The position numbers were made by a program, and so were the translations under genes. Positions 1-18,400 of a stretch of DNA of 64,000 bases are shown piece after piece (within the stretch, counting starts at the first letter, position 1; every line of letters begins with the position of its first letter). The DNA lies in assembly GCA_007922305.1 (NCBI GenBank), contig ML677343.1:33769483-33833482 (forward strand), in the 5' to 3' direction. The notes beneath the pieces are model-generated. The model saw only the letters and a program-made list of their open reading frames with translations. It was not told where the DNA came from and made no database searches. Origin of the DNA: Dermatemys mawii (Eukaryota > Chordata > Testudines > Dermatemydidae).

Positions 1-12
1 CGCCCCTCCCCT

Positions 13-84
13 CCCCCAACACCGCCGCCGAGGTGCCCCGGGGCCCCGCCCCGCCCCCAACACCGCAGCCGAGGTGCCCCGGGC
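13..84. repeat. Two-copy GC-rich direct repeat at COG8 exon 1 donor
   Basis: A block of about 30 bp beginning CCCCCAACACCGC and ending GAGGTGCCCCGGG occurs at 13 and again at 54, a period of 41 bp. It lies in COG8 intron 1, and the second copy runs almost up to the splice donor at 88. It is a short GC-rich tandem duplication with no function I can assign. Confidence 0.7.
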
Positions 85-88
85 CCAC

Positions 89-417
89 CTGCAGCTCTCC
101 TGGAAGCCGGGCAGCCGCCCCAGGAGCCGGGCCAGGCCGCGCTCGATGCCCCCGAAGCCGCGGCCCGTCTCGCTGGTGCACTCGGCCGAGCGGATGAAGA
201 TCTTGTAGTGGGCGAAGGCCAAGTGCCGCGTCTGGGCGGCGGCCAGCGCCCGCTCCTCGGCCAGGCGGCCCGGCTCGCGGCTCAGCGCCTCCAGCCCCAG
301 CCCTGCCAGCTCCGCCAGGTACCCGGCCAGCTCCGGGCCCGGCGCCGACCCCGGTGCCCCGCGGAACAGCCAGGCCAGTAGGCTGGCCTCCTCCAAGGCC
401 GCGCCGGCCGCCGCCAT
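89..417 (-). CDS. COG8: COG8 exon 1, partial (conserved oligomeric Golgi complex subunit 8, N-terminus)
   Basis: COG8 is a lobe B subunit of the COG tethering complex, which acts in retrograde traffic within the Golgi; that role is known from the family. Reading the minus strand from the ATG at 417-415 gives 109 codons plus two bases, starting MAAAGAALEEASLLAWLFR. The stretch containing LAFAHYKIFIRSAECTSETG, followed by LLGRLPGFQESCR, matches the start of vertebrate COG8. The exon ends CTGCAG at 89 and a GT donor follows at 88, so the codon is split after its second base. The rest of the gene lies to the left of the window. COG8 shares a promoter region with NIP7, which starts 268 bp away in the opposite direction, as in mammals. 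The first residues are alanine-rich and poorly conserved, so the start rests on being the only in-frame ATG next to the conserved part. Confidence 0.93.
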
Positions 418-685
418 CTTGGGGAGAGCGCCACGACGCGCAGGTACGCGCTATCCACGGGCGCAGGACTCTATGGTATGGGGGGGACACTCTACCCGCG
501 CCTCGCGCCAACTCGGCTGCCCCGGGTTGGCGCCCCCTACAGCTCCGCGACGCCCGGGCTCTATGGCACTGAGCGGGGCACGTTGACGCTCTATGTTCCA
601 GACTCTACTGTCCCAGAGCTGTTTCCGGTTCCGGGCTGTCCCCTCCCCCACGTGGCGTCGTGCCCTGCCGGAGCCGGGTGCGGCG
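418..685. promoter_or_regulatory. Bidirectional CpG-rich promoter between COG8 and NIP7
   Basis: The two start codons are 268 bp apart in opposite directions, so this interval must hold both 5' ends. It is GC-rich with many CpGs and has no obvious TATA box, as expected of a housekeeping bidirectional promoter. An ETS-like core, TTTCCGG, lies at about 622-628. The heptamer CTCTATG recurs at about 470, 560 and 590, with a related CTCTACTG at 603. No transcription start can be fixed from sequence alone. Confidence 0.75.
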
Positions 686-3139
686 ATGCGGCCCCTCACG
701 GAGGAGGAGACCCGGGCCCTGTTCGAGAAGCTCGCGAAATAGTGAGGGGGGGGGGGGGGGGACCCGGGTTTCCCCCCCCGGGCGGGGCGGGGGGGGGGGG
801 GGGGGGGGGCTTGTCCCCGGGGCCCCAGGCGGGCCGGGCCGGGCCGGGCCCAGCGCTCACAGTCTCTCTCCCCACAGCATCGGCGACAACATCCAGCTGC
901 TCGTGGAGCGGCCCGACGGCTCCTACTGTTTCCGCCTGCACAAGGACCGGGTTTACTACGCCAGGTGGGTGGCGCGGCCGGGCCGCGGGCTCTGCCGGCG
1001 CAGGGGCCGGTTCTGCGGACGGTGGGAGCCCCCCTCGCTCCTCGCAGGGGCGGGGACCGGCCCCCGGGGCGCTCGGTCTCCTGCTCCTGACGTGGCTGCG
1101 GACGTTCACGCGCTGCCGGGGCCCAGCCCGCCTCGGGCTGCGCGCGGGGGCCGGGGGCGGTTCTCCGGGAACTAACCGCGTTGGCTACATTTGCTCTTTC
1201 CCAGTGAGAGACTCTTGAAGGTGGCGACCAGCGTCCCAGGGGACAGGCTCGTGGCCCTGGGCACCTGCTTTGGGAAGTTCACCAAGACCCAGAAGTTCCG
1301 GCTCCATGTCACCGCCCTGGATTACCTCGCTCCCTATGCCAAGGTGAGCGGCTGGCTAAGGAGCAGCGTTCAGGCGGCACTTCGAGCCTTGGTCGTGCCT
1401 GGCAGTGCTAGGTCACCGTGCTCCTTGTAAGCAGGGCAGGAGAGATTTCAGTGCTGCCAGCTGATTAGCAGAGTGAAGCGTGTAGTCAGGTGCCCCTCCC
1501 CCCAGGTTGCTCCATTTTGCAGCTACTCCTGGGACCCTCCTTCTGGCAGTGCAGAGCAGCGGTGGGGGAGGAGGGTGCTGATCTAACTCCCCCAGCCCCT
1601 GTACCCCATCTCCACAGGGCAGAGGGGACACAGCCAGGCTCAGGCCTCGGAGCACTGCAGGGAAGGGCAAGTGACTGAGTGCCTTTCTTAAAGAGCCTGT
1701 GCACTGTTTGAAATTTCCCCATCAGCCCACCCACAGGGGAGAGGAGACAACAGGGCTCAGGAGAGCTTTTGAGGGCCTTAAGATGACAGCGAGGGGCATC
1801 TCCCAAGAGTTTCCCAGCAGCCAGCACACACGATATCTCTATTTTTATGCACACACAATCTGTGTCACACGCACCTCCCAGCATATACTCGTATTATGTT
1901 ACTACTTGCGATGCACATATAGTCAATGTAATTTTATTTGTTCAAAGTGTTGTTTTGTGTTTTGACAGGTCTATGCATTTCATATTTTTTTCTCTTACTA
2001 CTCGAATTAAATTAGTGTGTGTTATAAAATGCCTACCCTGTCCTGGGAGTAATTATCCCTAAACTTCATAAAAATATCAGGTTTTTGTTTCTACTGGTGG
2101 TGCACATCTGCACCTACCTTGGTGCACAGTAAATTTATTCTGCATATGGATGGAAAAAATTAGAGGGAACATTGCTGGTATGAGGGGTCTGGGTGCAAAA
2201 AGAGTGGAATATGGCTACAGACCCTGTGACTAAAGATGGACCAATTCTTCCTCATAGTCATTTGCTCTTATATTCCCCATATCCCCTGCCCTTTGTGCCT
2301 CTAACTTGTATGCATGGAGTGTGTCTTTAATGGATTTGTACGGTGGGGCCTGATGCGGTTTGGGGTCTTTGGGTGCTACCAACAACTATTTACTGCTAAT
2401 ATCTTCCCCCCTTGCGGCACTGGAGCTCTCTCCAGTCTCAGGTGTCTGCCTTCTGGCTCACCCTATACTTGGGCTCCACCTACATGCACAAAGTAATCTG
2501 CTTTCTGTGGGCTTCTCTGCCACTGACCCCTGCTGGCCTCAGCCTCTGCTCCCCTTACATAGCTTCATGAAGCGCAGGTCTTCTCTGGTGGCTCCCATTC
2601 CCCAGATGAAGCAAGGCTCCAGTAGGTTATCAGCTGTGTCTCTAGCCTTGTGCCCAGTTGCATGAGGAATAACCTGGCAGATTCAGTAGTAAGTTTAACT
2701 TGCTCACCTAGATCTTCACAACTGCTGTGCCTCCTGACAATGGGTGCTTTTCTCTTGCAGTATAAAGTGTGGGTGAAACCTGGAGCAGAGCAGTCCTTCC
2801 TTTATGGGAACCACGTGCTGAAATCGGGCCTAGGCCGCATCACCGAGAACACCGCTCAGTACCAGGGTGTGGTGGTGTATTCCATGGCTGACGTTCCTCT
2901 GGTAAGTGGCAGTGCTGGCAGGGGGAGTGGATTGCTCTTCTGAAAACAGCAATGAACTTGCTTTGAGCAGAGGGGTGTTGATGCAAATGGGTGCCTGACT
3001 TTCACAATTAATTCCCCAGGGTTTTGGAGTAGCGGCGAAGTCCACCCAGGACTGCCGGAAAGTAGACCCCATGGCGATCGTAGTGTTTCATCAGGCTGAT
3101 GTTGGGGAGTACGTGCGGCACGAGGAGACACTGACTTAA
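686..3139 (+). CDS. NIP7: NIP7, nucleolar pre-rRNA processing protein, complete, 5 exons, 180 aa
   Basis: NIP7 binds pre-60S particles and is needed for pre-rRNA processing and 60S subunit assembly in the nucleolus (family knowledge). The coding exons are 686-741, 878-964, 1205-1343, 2761-2901 and 3020-3139. All junctions are GT/AG and the phases agree, giving 180 residues, the same length as the human protein. It begins [18 protein letters not shown]. Exon 2 contains [17 protein letters not shown], exon 3 [20 protein letters not shown], and exon 4 [20 protein letters not shown]. The C-terminal half, about residues 95-170, is the RNA-binding PUA domain. It ends VRHEETLT, followed by TAA. The start is the first ATG and matches the family. 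Intron 1 holds long G runs. The gene is transcribed away from COG8 and converges on TMED6. Confidence 0.97.
742..877 (+). repeat. Poly-G / G-rich low-complexity tract in NIP7 intron 1
   Basis: This 136-bp intron contains two uninterrupted G runs, near 747-760 and 791-809, separated by C-rich and G-rich blocks, then GGGCC units near 832-850. It has strong potential for G-quadruplexes on the sense strand and in the RNA. Run lengths in such tracts are often unreliable in assemblies. Confidence 0.8.
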
Positions 3140-3369
3140 AGGGCAGCCAGCAGCACCAGGTACTGAGGACTCAGCTGCACATGGCAAGAATGGAGCATGT
3201 TGTGAAATCAGAACTGAAAGCACCAGCAGGGAGCTCTCCTGGCACAGGGCTCTGCAGGCTGCTGTGGAGGATTACAGCCCAGTGGACCTGTGACTGAGTC
3301 ATAACTATTGTGAGCTCTGTGGCCTGCCGGTCGAGGAGACAGGGATTACATTAAACGTGTTTTCTCTCT

Positions 3370-3375
3370 AATAAA
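3370..3375 (+). terminator. Candidate NIP7 polyadenylation signal
   Basis: AATAAA lies 231 bp after the NIP7 stop codon and is the first canonical hexamer downstream. A TG-rich stretch, CTTGGTGTGGCC, follows within 20 bp. The implied 3' UTR is short. Confidence 0.7.
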
Positions 3376-3868
3376 AACCATCTTGGTGTGGCCCAGTGAA
3401 AGAGCTCAGCTACTTGGTCCTAGGCCCTGCTCAGGAACAGCTCTTAGGCTGTCAGACTAAAGGCAATTTTCTCAGGAGTAGCTGCTGAGGGTGATAATCA
3501 CCATAATGCAGCCACTTACTCCCTCCATAGGTGCTAGGGCAACCTGGAAGTTCTGCCTCATGGGAGACTGGGGTGAAACCAGCTGTCAATGGAAACAAAG
3601 TGATTCCTCCCTTCCAGCAGGTCATTTCTGCCTTGTTCCCCAACAGAAAGCCAGGTACAGCCGGAGGGGGAGTTGATGGGGTTGTGCCACTAGGGGGCCA
3701 CATGACCACACACCCAGGGCTAATCAGAAGCAGTGTGGGTGGGTACTGTCACAGTGGCTTCCAAGGTAGGGAGCAGATATCTGATTCCTGTGGCAGTACC
3801 AGCAGCCCTGGTTCCTGGAGGATGGTGGCTTCAAGCAGAACAGTACTTTCACTCTGTGAATTGTTTGT

Positions 3869-3874
3869 TTTATT
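3869..3874 (-). terminator. Candidate TMED6 polyadenylation signal
   Basis: On the minus strand this reads AATAAA, about 335 bp past the TMED6 stop at 4209. With the NIP7 signal at 3370 it leaves about 500 bp between the two convergent transcript ends. Confidence 0.6.
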
Positions 3875-4208
3875 TATAATACATGACCAGCTTTTCAAGC
3901 TATTTCCCTATTAGACCTTTGGGTAGATTAGGCCAGACTGAATGCAGTGAACCATCCCCTCTCCCTCCCTCCAAAATGGGTCTTGTGCTAGAGGCCCAGT
4001 AGAGAATGAAGGTAAGATAAAGAGCCAGCTGGACACTAGGGCATTGAGGGGAATTCTGTACCTGAAAAATCCCACAGCCCAGCTCCTTCCACAGGTAGTA
4101 TCTCCTATTCTACTGTGGAGGTGGGAGAAAGGATGAGATGAGTTCAGTGTACATTGCAGTGTTATAGGCCTGTCCATCAGTCCTGCTGCATCGTGAAAGC
4201 CAGAGGCC

Positions 4209-10157
<5,949 letters not shown>

Positions 10158-11792
10158 TCACAACACAGCTGCACTTATCCAAACATCAGAGGCACTTGGA
10201 AGGAGTTCAGCTCCTCAAGGTAATCTCAGTGCAATTACCAGGCCTGCATGGGCAGCTGTGCAATTTGTCCTCATTAGAGCTTAACAGTCAAACATTTTGT
10301 AAAAGCCTGAAGTCCTCATTGAAGAAACATCACAAGGCACAAACGGTCCTTCCTGGGGAACTCCTTGTTCTGGGGCAGGCTGGGTGCCGCACACTCAAGA
10401 CTTCTGTCTGCAGCCTACACCATGGTCTGAAAGCAGCGTTAAAACATTCCTAGAAACTTTATTTAGTACAAGAAATATAGACACTGATCACAGAGCAACA
10501 ATATGCCAGAGAAGACCTAGGGATATGGCTACATGGACTGTGTGCCCTATATCCTCCACTACCGTATGCTGCCATAAGGGGGACTGCAAGATATGGCCTG
10601 TTTCATCTTTGCCTGGGACTTCTCTTCTATTATGGAGTCCGTGGCAATGTCCTCACTCTGTAAATGGGAAAGGGGGCACCGCTGGCTGGAAAGACTTCTA
10701 TTGCATAGAGTGGGAGGCAAGCAAAGGAGGTATCGATTTTTGGATGTGGGGTGATATTTATTCTCATTCCCTCATATGGCACAAGGAAGAAAGCATCCCA
10801 TGTTTCTCCCACTGACACTTACTAATCTGGTTTACTGTAACTGGCCCAAATGGAACTACTAAATAGTGGAAACACAGCTCTATTGATATACTCTGCCAAA
10901 GGCAGCACTTCACATCCAGGCCACTCAAGCACAAGGGAAAGTTTCAGAACAGAAGAAAATACAAAACAAACAGGGCAAAGGGCAGGGAGAAAGTCTGGCT
11001 AATAGCAAAGTTGAAGAGGTTACTTGAGCCTCTTGTATCCAGACAGCGATGAGTTCCTCTGGCAAGGTTCCTTCCAGCAACTGCTAGTGCAAAGGACACG
11101 GCTAAGGCAAGCAGGGCACCAGTGACAACAGAAGCAGCTCACAAGACCCTTGCTGTTGGGGTATTTCTGCAACTAGAACCGAAGGAAATTAAATGCATGA
11201 GTGCTGGTGGAAGCGAGGGGAAGATGATATATAAATGCCTCTGAAATCCGCCTGTCCCTAATAAGCAGCAGCATCCCACCAGATAGGGGTCCACGACTTT
11301 CTGACACTCCAATTCAGTTAGTCATTGATGCGATGCTCCTGGCTTCAGCTGGCTCAGGGAGTGAATGTGGGATGAAATTCTGGTCATTAACAGAGTGTCC
11401 CACAGAGCTGTCACTAGGCCACTGACCCAGGGATATGCCAAGCTTCTCCCTTTTCAAGGTGGAATATTTACCTGAGGAGGGAATGCTGGGGAGATGCAAA
11501 TCAAATTTGTTGCAATTGTTATATCCAAACAGGAACTGCTTTATTTTACACAATGGGCTCAGCCATGGGATCGGGCTTGGCACTAGAAGGCAAGGCATGT
11601 CTGGTGCCTGCCAGTGAGCCCCAGAGACCTTTCAGAGATCATGCACTACTCCAGGAAAAAGATAAGGAAGGGAATTTTGTGAAGAAGGAGGCAACTCAAA
11701 CACAAAATCACACCAACTGAACAGTGTAACTTTTAACTTGGTGACATCTGGCTCCGAACATTCTAGAAACTAATGAGCACAAACACAAAACA

Positions 11793-12181
11793 TTTATTTT
11801 TAAAGCATCAAAAAAATGTGGGGGAAGAAATCCCCATGCAATATAAAAATGTACAAAGCAGAGAAACATCAAAACAAACGCCGGTCCCCTTGCCAAGAAC
11901 CAGACTTCTGCCAGTGCAGCTCAGCCTACACCGCTGCTTTCCCCACTGGGAGGGGCTTAAGGGCAAATGAAGAAAGCCGATCAGCCAAGTGATTCACAAT
12001 TGGTTTAAGAAAATTAATATAATAAAACAGTCGGTGACAGGATTACCCTGCCATTCAACCAACACTGAGCAGAAAAAGCTGTGATACCACCTACAGTCCA
12101 CTCAGGTTCCAGCTCTAGCGCTCACATAGTCCTCGCTGTTTCTCAACATGTATGAAATGTCAGCAACAGAGCACTTTTATT
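11793..12181 (-). terminator. Candidate TERF2 polyadenylation signals
   Basis: Downstream of the TERF2 stop at 12476, the minus strand has AATAAA at 12181-12176 and again at 11798-11793, and a further one at 11545-11540. Any could end the transcript; the implied 3' UTR is 0.3 to 0.95 kb. Sequence alone does not choose between them. Confidence 0.45.
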
Positions 12182-12475
12182 AGACTATTTCCATAGTTAC
12201 TCAGGCCGCGTTGCTTCTGTTGACAAAGATCTAAATTTAGCGACTCCAGCTAAATACAAGAACTAGGAAGGTTTCCAAAGCTTTAGTTAAACTTTTGCTT
12301 CTTCCAGCTGCAGCATTCAGCTCTGCCACGCAGCCATAACAATTCTCTACATCATGCCTCTCACATTGCTAGGAAGGAAACTACAATCTTCCTCCCATGG
12401 CAGTTGTTGCTTTGGTCCATCTTTTGGAGAGAAACGAGAGCAAGTGTCACTCTCAGAGTTCCTCAGCTCCTGTTT

Positions 12476-15400
12476 TCAGTGGAGTCCCAGCTTTTTCATG
12501 GTCCGCCAGCGATCCTTAATCATCACCGAGGTGCGGTTCTCAAAGGGGAATTTTTTGCAAATGATTTTCCAGTTCCCTTCTCCAAACTTCTTCACTCCTT
12601 CTCTGATCCACTCACTTTCCTGAACTGTCCATCTCTGCAAAAGAAGAACAAGGAGTGTCATGACTCTTATGGCACTGGTCCTATCACCTCTGCACTAAAG
12701 GCTTCTTAGCCTTCTTGGTCCCCGTGACATCCATACCATCAGCACCTTCTTATAACCTAGTAATAAGGCACAGGCACCTTGCCAGTAACTCCACACCACA
12801 CCCAGTGATCACTTCATTCCAGAAGAACTGTTACCGTGGTTATATACCAGGAAAATACTATAGCTGAAGTTGAGGATTAGTTCTGTTTCACAAATCACAG
12901 TGAAGATTACACAGGAAATTCTTAGGAGTTATTGCTCGTGTGTCCTCCAAGGAATCATGGAGAGAGTGCGGAAGTTACATGCCTTGTGCAATGCTCATAC
13001 AAGTAAAGAGAATTAACTACCTGTGGCTCATGGAAGGAGAGTGCCACGGTCGAGGGTGATGTGAATTTCAGGGACAGGAGGCCAAGTATAAGAGAAGAGG
13101 TGAACCACAGGAAAGCAAGGACTGGAAGATGTACAGGCAGCATAAAAGTGAACAGCCATTCGCTTGACAGAAAGGTGGTTACTGCAGGCATCAGATTTTG
13201 GATCCTTTACAAGGCAAATGCTGCCAGTGACAAACTCTGTATGCGGTGCCATAGCATGCATCCTGCTCTTCCACTGCATGGAAAAGCTGATGGACCCTGG
13301 TCCAAACAATTGGCATCAGACAAAAGGGGGCAAGTAAGGAGGATTCACTCAGGAGACACCAAACCCAGCACCTCCTGAAAGTGTATTTATATTTTCAATA
13401 CTAGCTGCAAGCTTATTTAAGAATTATGTCGTTTCTAGGTGTGTTCTGGATCTCTGCCTCCAACTCACTTACCTGCTGAGCAGTTCAGAAAGCAGACGCC
13501 AGCCAGGATAAGCAGCACACTGTATTTTAGGCCTCTGCCCACTAAAAGCCAGGAAAGTGGTAAACTTAAGCCAGGCCTTCTCAATTTAAAGATCAGTGCA
13601 ATCCAACTCACCCCCTTGTAAGCTGAATGCTTAGATAACGTAAGCATTGATCAAGGTACCTCAGTCCCATAATAAATATCATCTGTCAGTACAGCATCTC
13701 GGAGAGTTCTCCATTCAGTGTGCAGCAATCACTTGGACTCTTCTGACTGCACTGGTACCAAAGGCTCTGAACAGCAAAAGGGATTTCCTGCCCCCAACCT
13801 TGTATATTGCTTCACTACCCCTGCAGAGCCTTGCTTTGGGTTGCTGAATGAAGCTGGAGGGCTGTATATTACCTGCTTCTTGGAACCATGGATTGAAGAG
13901 CTGTGGCTATTTCTCCCAGGCGACCCTGAAAAATAAACCCAAGGAGAGTCATATTTCAGCATTCACCTTCTGCTGTGCATGTATTTCCCAGACAGACTGG
14001 CTTTAGCCTGCTCGATGACAGGGAGAGCGCGGCCTGGCCATCAGGGGAACGCCCTTGGCCAGGGTATGGAAAACAGAAACCAATGCCTTTACTTCCTCTA
14101 GCTTCTAGAATTCCACATACTGAAGGGACAGTTGGCCATTCTGATCCAAGCCCTGGTTACCTCATAAGAAGTATAACTAAAGAACTATAATAACTAAGAC
14201 TGTGTCAAAAGGAATTAGACTAGTCTCAGGTTAGCAAATGTGTCAGGACCGGGGGGGGAGGGGGAGGAGAGAGAGCCTGAGCTGAAAAGCTTCCTCAATA
14301 GAAATCCCTGTTCATAAATAGAAGCATGTTCAGGCCACAGCACGGAAGGTCCCAGCTGTTAAACAGCATCTAGGAGAAAAGTCTGAGCTGGGATTAATTA
14401 CACCTTTTGAAATAAGCCACCCTACAGCTGTTAATGGAATGGAACTGCTTTTGGGCTGGGTCTCAAACTAGAATAGCGGACAATGACTGACAGGTAGTTT
14501 CATCTCAGGTCTGAAAGTGTAATGAGAGAGTACTTGCTAGATCGGCGGTTCTCAAACTTCTTGGGTGAGTGGCCCTTTTTCCGCTCCCCGCCGCGACCCA
14601 TTCACGTCCACCGAAAAGCCGCTGAAGTGAAAGTTTCCCCTTTCGGTGGCATTTCGGCAGACATGCTGTGCGCTTCACAGTGCTCGCCGAAAAGTCGCCG
14701 ACACTGGAAACTTTCACTTCGGCAGCTTTTCGGAGAACACTTTGAAGCGCACGGCATATCCGCCGAAATGCCGCCAACAGCGGAAGCGTTTGGCTCACCG
14801 GCACTTCGGTGGCACGGGGAGCTCGCAACCCCCAGTGTAAGAACCACTGTGCTAGATGTTCCATGATCAGGTACACTATGGATTTAGCAATTGCCCATCA
14901 TCTGGGCAGCCTAAGAAAGGACATTGTCTCCATTACTGCCGTCCTATAATAGCAAGCGTAGGCCCAAGCTTTCCTGGGTTATGGGATTTCGAGACTTTTG
15001 GTTTTGTTAAGTATTCAAGGTAGCAGAGTGCCCGAGGGCCAACAGCATGGCTGGGACCAGCAATTAGCGTGTTTATGGCAAAAATTGCATACTTACTCTT
15101 GTCCAGGAAGAGCTCATCTTCCTCACTCCAAGTGTCCTTTTCTTCTTGCCCATTCGAGGTGTTCCACCTTGCTTTCAGTGGCCTGAAAACACACCACACA
15201 CACATTTTAATTGAAACAATCCAGCCTGGCTAATGAGGGCTGACGAGACAGTGACTGCAGACAGCTAAATCAAACATCCAAAAGGACTACAGACCACTGA
15301 CTTATTACCTAGAGGCCACTGGTAAAATGGTCAAGGACCACCTTGGTACCAATGAGTCAAGACTAAGATCAGTATGCAGCACTGGAGAATGTGGGAGTTT

Positions 15401-18400
15401 TCCTGACAGTTGGATTATGTATGTTTGCATCTTAGTCCACTGCCACTGGACTGGCTTGTAGGTAAAGGGTGCCTTATATGTATGTCTGGCATTCAAAGCC
15501 ACTCAGTGCCATTTTAATAACTACAGGCGGTTCTCTCTTTGCACCTTGACAGATCCCTGTATCAAACACACAAGAATAGACTGAGAGCGAACTATGTAAA
15601 AATTAAGCAGTTGCTGCAAACTGATACAAACACCTGAGTTACGAAGGTGCTATGCACGTTGCATGAAAGAGACAATGGAATGGGGCAGGAGCACTCAGCA
15701 AGAGTCGCATGCTCCACCAGGCTGCTATGAAATTTTTATTACAGGCAAGGCCAGCGGGTTCCAAACCAATTGTTTCCTTATGTCTCTCACTCAACTCCTT
15801 ACAGGATAAGATTCAGCTGAAATCAGCTGTATTTAAAATACTTTAAAAGTATATGTTGCAAGTAGATTCAGTTAGTTTTAATATTACAGCAACTACATGA
15901 AAACAAATGCTCCTTGTTAGTGGTACTCTTGTGTATTCCATCACCTTGGCAGCATGCAAGCATTTTCACACAGATGCATATGTGCAATTTGGGCAGGGGA
16001 AGGTTTGAAGCTAAACTTCTGAAGCAAAAGTTGACATGCTTTGTCACCAATAGCCATTACCATCAGCACCACTGCCATTTAAAGCACTGAAACCTAGCTG
16101 GAATCTTCGTTAACAACAATGGGTGGTGAAAGCCAAGGAGGCAGGGAGCTCTGGAAACATGCAAATCTTGGGTGAGCTGCAGGACACAGGGAAAAACTGG
16201 AGCCTACTGAACTGCATAAAATGTTTAACACTTGTGGTGGCCAACTTCCAAGCATTTTAGTTCTCTGGCACTTAACATTTTAAGCATATAAATCTGAAAT
16301 GCTAAGCTCTAAACCAGTCTCTTTTCAAGTATAAAACTTCATGCCGCTCAGTAGGGTCTGCTCTGCAATCAATACCCTGAAGTGCTCCTAAGTCTGAGAC
16401 CCTTATGGAACTACCACGTTTGTCTCATCTCTCTTGGGGAACTCAAATACTGCTACGGAAAGGGAATTCCCTGCTGTTTCTTTCCTGCAGATCCACAGTA
16501 CCACCTGAAGTGTGCAAAAGCAGAAGCACGTATCTGCACAGCCTCCAAGATGCATTAGAAGGGCACCCTGCTATACCCTCATCAAGTCTTGCAGAAAACA
16601 TGAATCCCAAAAGCCTGACTCCAGAGAAAGCTTTGTTCCCACATATCCACCCACTCCCCGCTCCAACTTACAGATAAATGATGATAATATATATACACAG
16701 GGTACAAAACAAGTGTGGAAGAATTAAAGTAACTTGCATCAATATTCTATTGCTCTTAAAATTCATAATGGCTTAACTTCATCATTGATGTGACAATTTA
16801 CCTTACTCTGTCCCACACAACATACCTACAAACTCCAGCCTGTGTATTACTAACTGCAGATTTACAGAATCAGATACATATACTGAGAAGCAGTTTGCAA
16901 GGATGTCAAGGGTCAGCCATCAAGGTTATTAGAATGTAGGAGGTAAGCTCTCCCATTTCCCATGTTGCTACTCACACGTATGAGCTACAAGAGCAATAGA
17001 ACATGTGCTTTAACTATCCATTTCCACATTTTCCAAAAGGGAGGGATTTTTAACGTTCCTGTTTTGCACCGATACAGTTATATTGTTTAATGTAGCAATG
17101 TTAGCTATATATTCTCAAAGCACTGTGTCTAAAAACCTCAGTGTCACAGATGTGCTTCATACTTGGGACTTCTGGAAGACACACACTGAACATGTGGCTT
17201 TTGAACAACAGTCCTGAATGCAGAAGATACCACTGGCTCCTGGGATGAGTCTGGAGTCTCATTCAGCTCAGTACTCTGGCTGTCCTGCTCCATAATCAGT
17301 CTGCTTATAGTCAACAAACGTTTACTCTTTGGGGATGATTTAGGTATGTCTGAGGTCTCAGAGGTCTCCATGGGTGGATTCTCCTCTTCTCTCTGCCTCT
17401 TGAGTCTGTGGGATACAGAAGGGGACAATTGCTTGGGGAAAGAAAAGTCTGTTTCATCCAGTTTGGTAAAGTCTGCATCAGAATCTTGGGAATTTGACAA
17501 GGTCTTGAAAGCTTCTCTCAGAGCAGAAATCCCATATGTGGTTACAGTTCCAGGCGGCTGCCTATAAAATAAATGAAGCTAAGCAGGTCACATCAACAAT
17601 TTCAACAATACAAGCCTCTACTTCTCTAAAACCACAGCTGCTCCCCTCACTCAGCCTCATAACTAAGCTCCTAACAAATTCACATCCATGCAAAAGCACA
17701 TCACAGATCATGAAATCAGATTTTCTACCATGAAATTCAGCTATTGGAGTGGATGGGAGAGACAGGGCTGGACACACCCCAACTGGGGACCGCTCCCATG
17801 CACCAGGCTCCAGTCACCTGTCCTGTCCAGGCAGGTATAGGACTTCCTCTTCCCCAGCATGGCCGCTTTCAGGCGGGGTCAGACCCACCTCCGGGTACCT
17901 GTACTGGGTGCAGGAAGCTCCGAGGATGCCCAGCTTTCAGCCCCTGAAGGCAGCGCAGCAGCAGCTCTTCCTGCAGCCAGAGGATCCCAAAGTTGGGTCT
18001 GACTTCTCCCCAAGAGTAGCTGTGCAGGGAAAAAGGAAGTCCTGGCCCTCCCCAGCTGGCCCGGGCTAGCAGCAAGGAACCCCCAGCTGGAGTGCTCTCA
18101 AGAGAACACGAGGAGATCAGACCCACCTCCAGGAATCTCCACCGACTGCAGGAAGCTACGTGGCTGCCGTCTTCAGAGCCCAGCTCTGAAGACAGTGCAG
18201 AAGTGATGGTGGCAATCCTGTCACACACATACACAGAGACCCCTTATTGATCAGGACCCCCATGGTTATAACACCCTGAAATTTCAGGTGTAAACATCTA
18301 AAACCGTGAAACTGACTAATTTTAAAACCCTCTGGTCACAAAACTGATCAAAATGGACAGAGAATTTGGTAGGGCCCTATTCATAGCAAACAATCATGCC

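Noticed and set aside
478..1218. Long plus-strand open frame across NIP7 exons 1-2
   Set aside because: It is out of frame with NIP7, glycine/proline-rich because of GC content, and runs through the poly-G intron.
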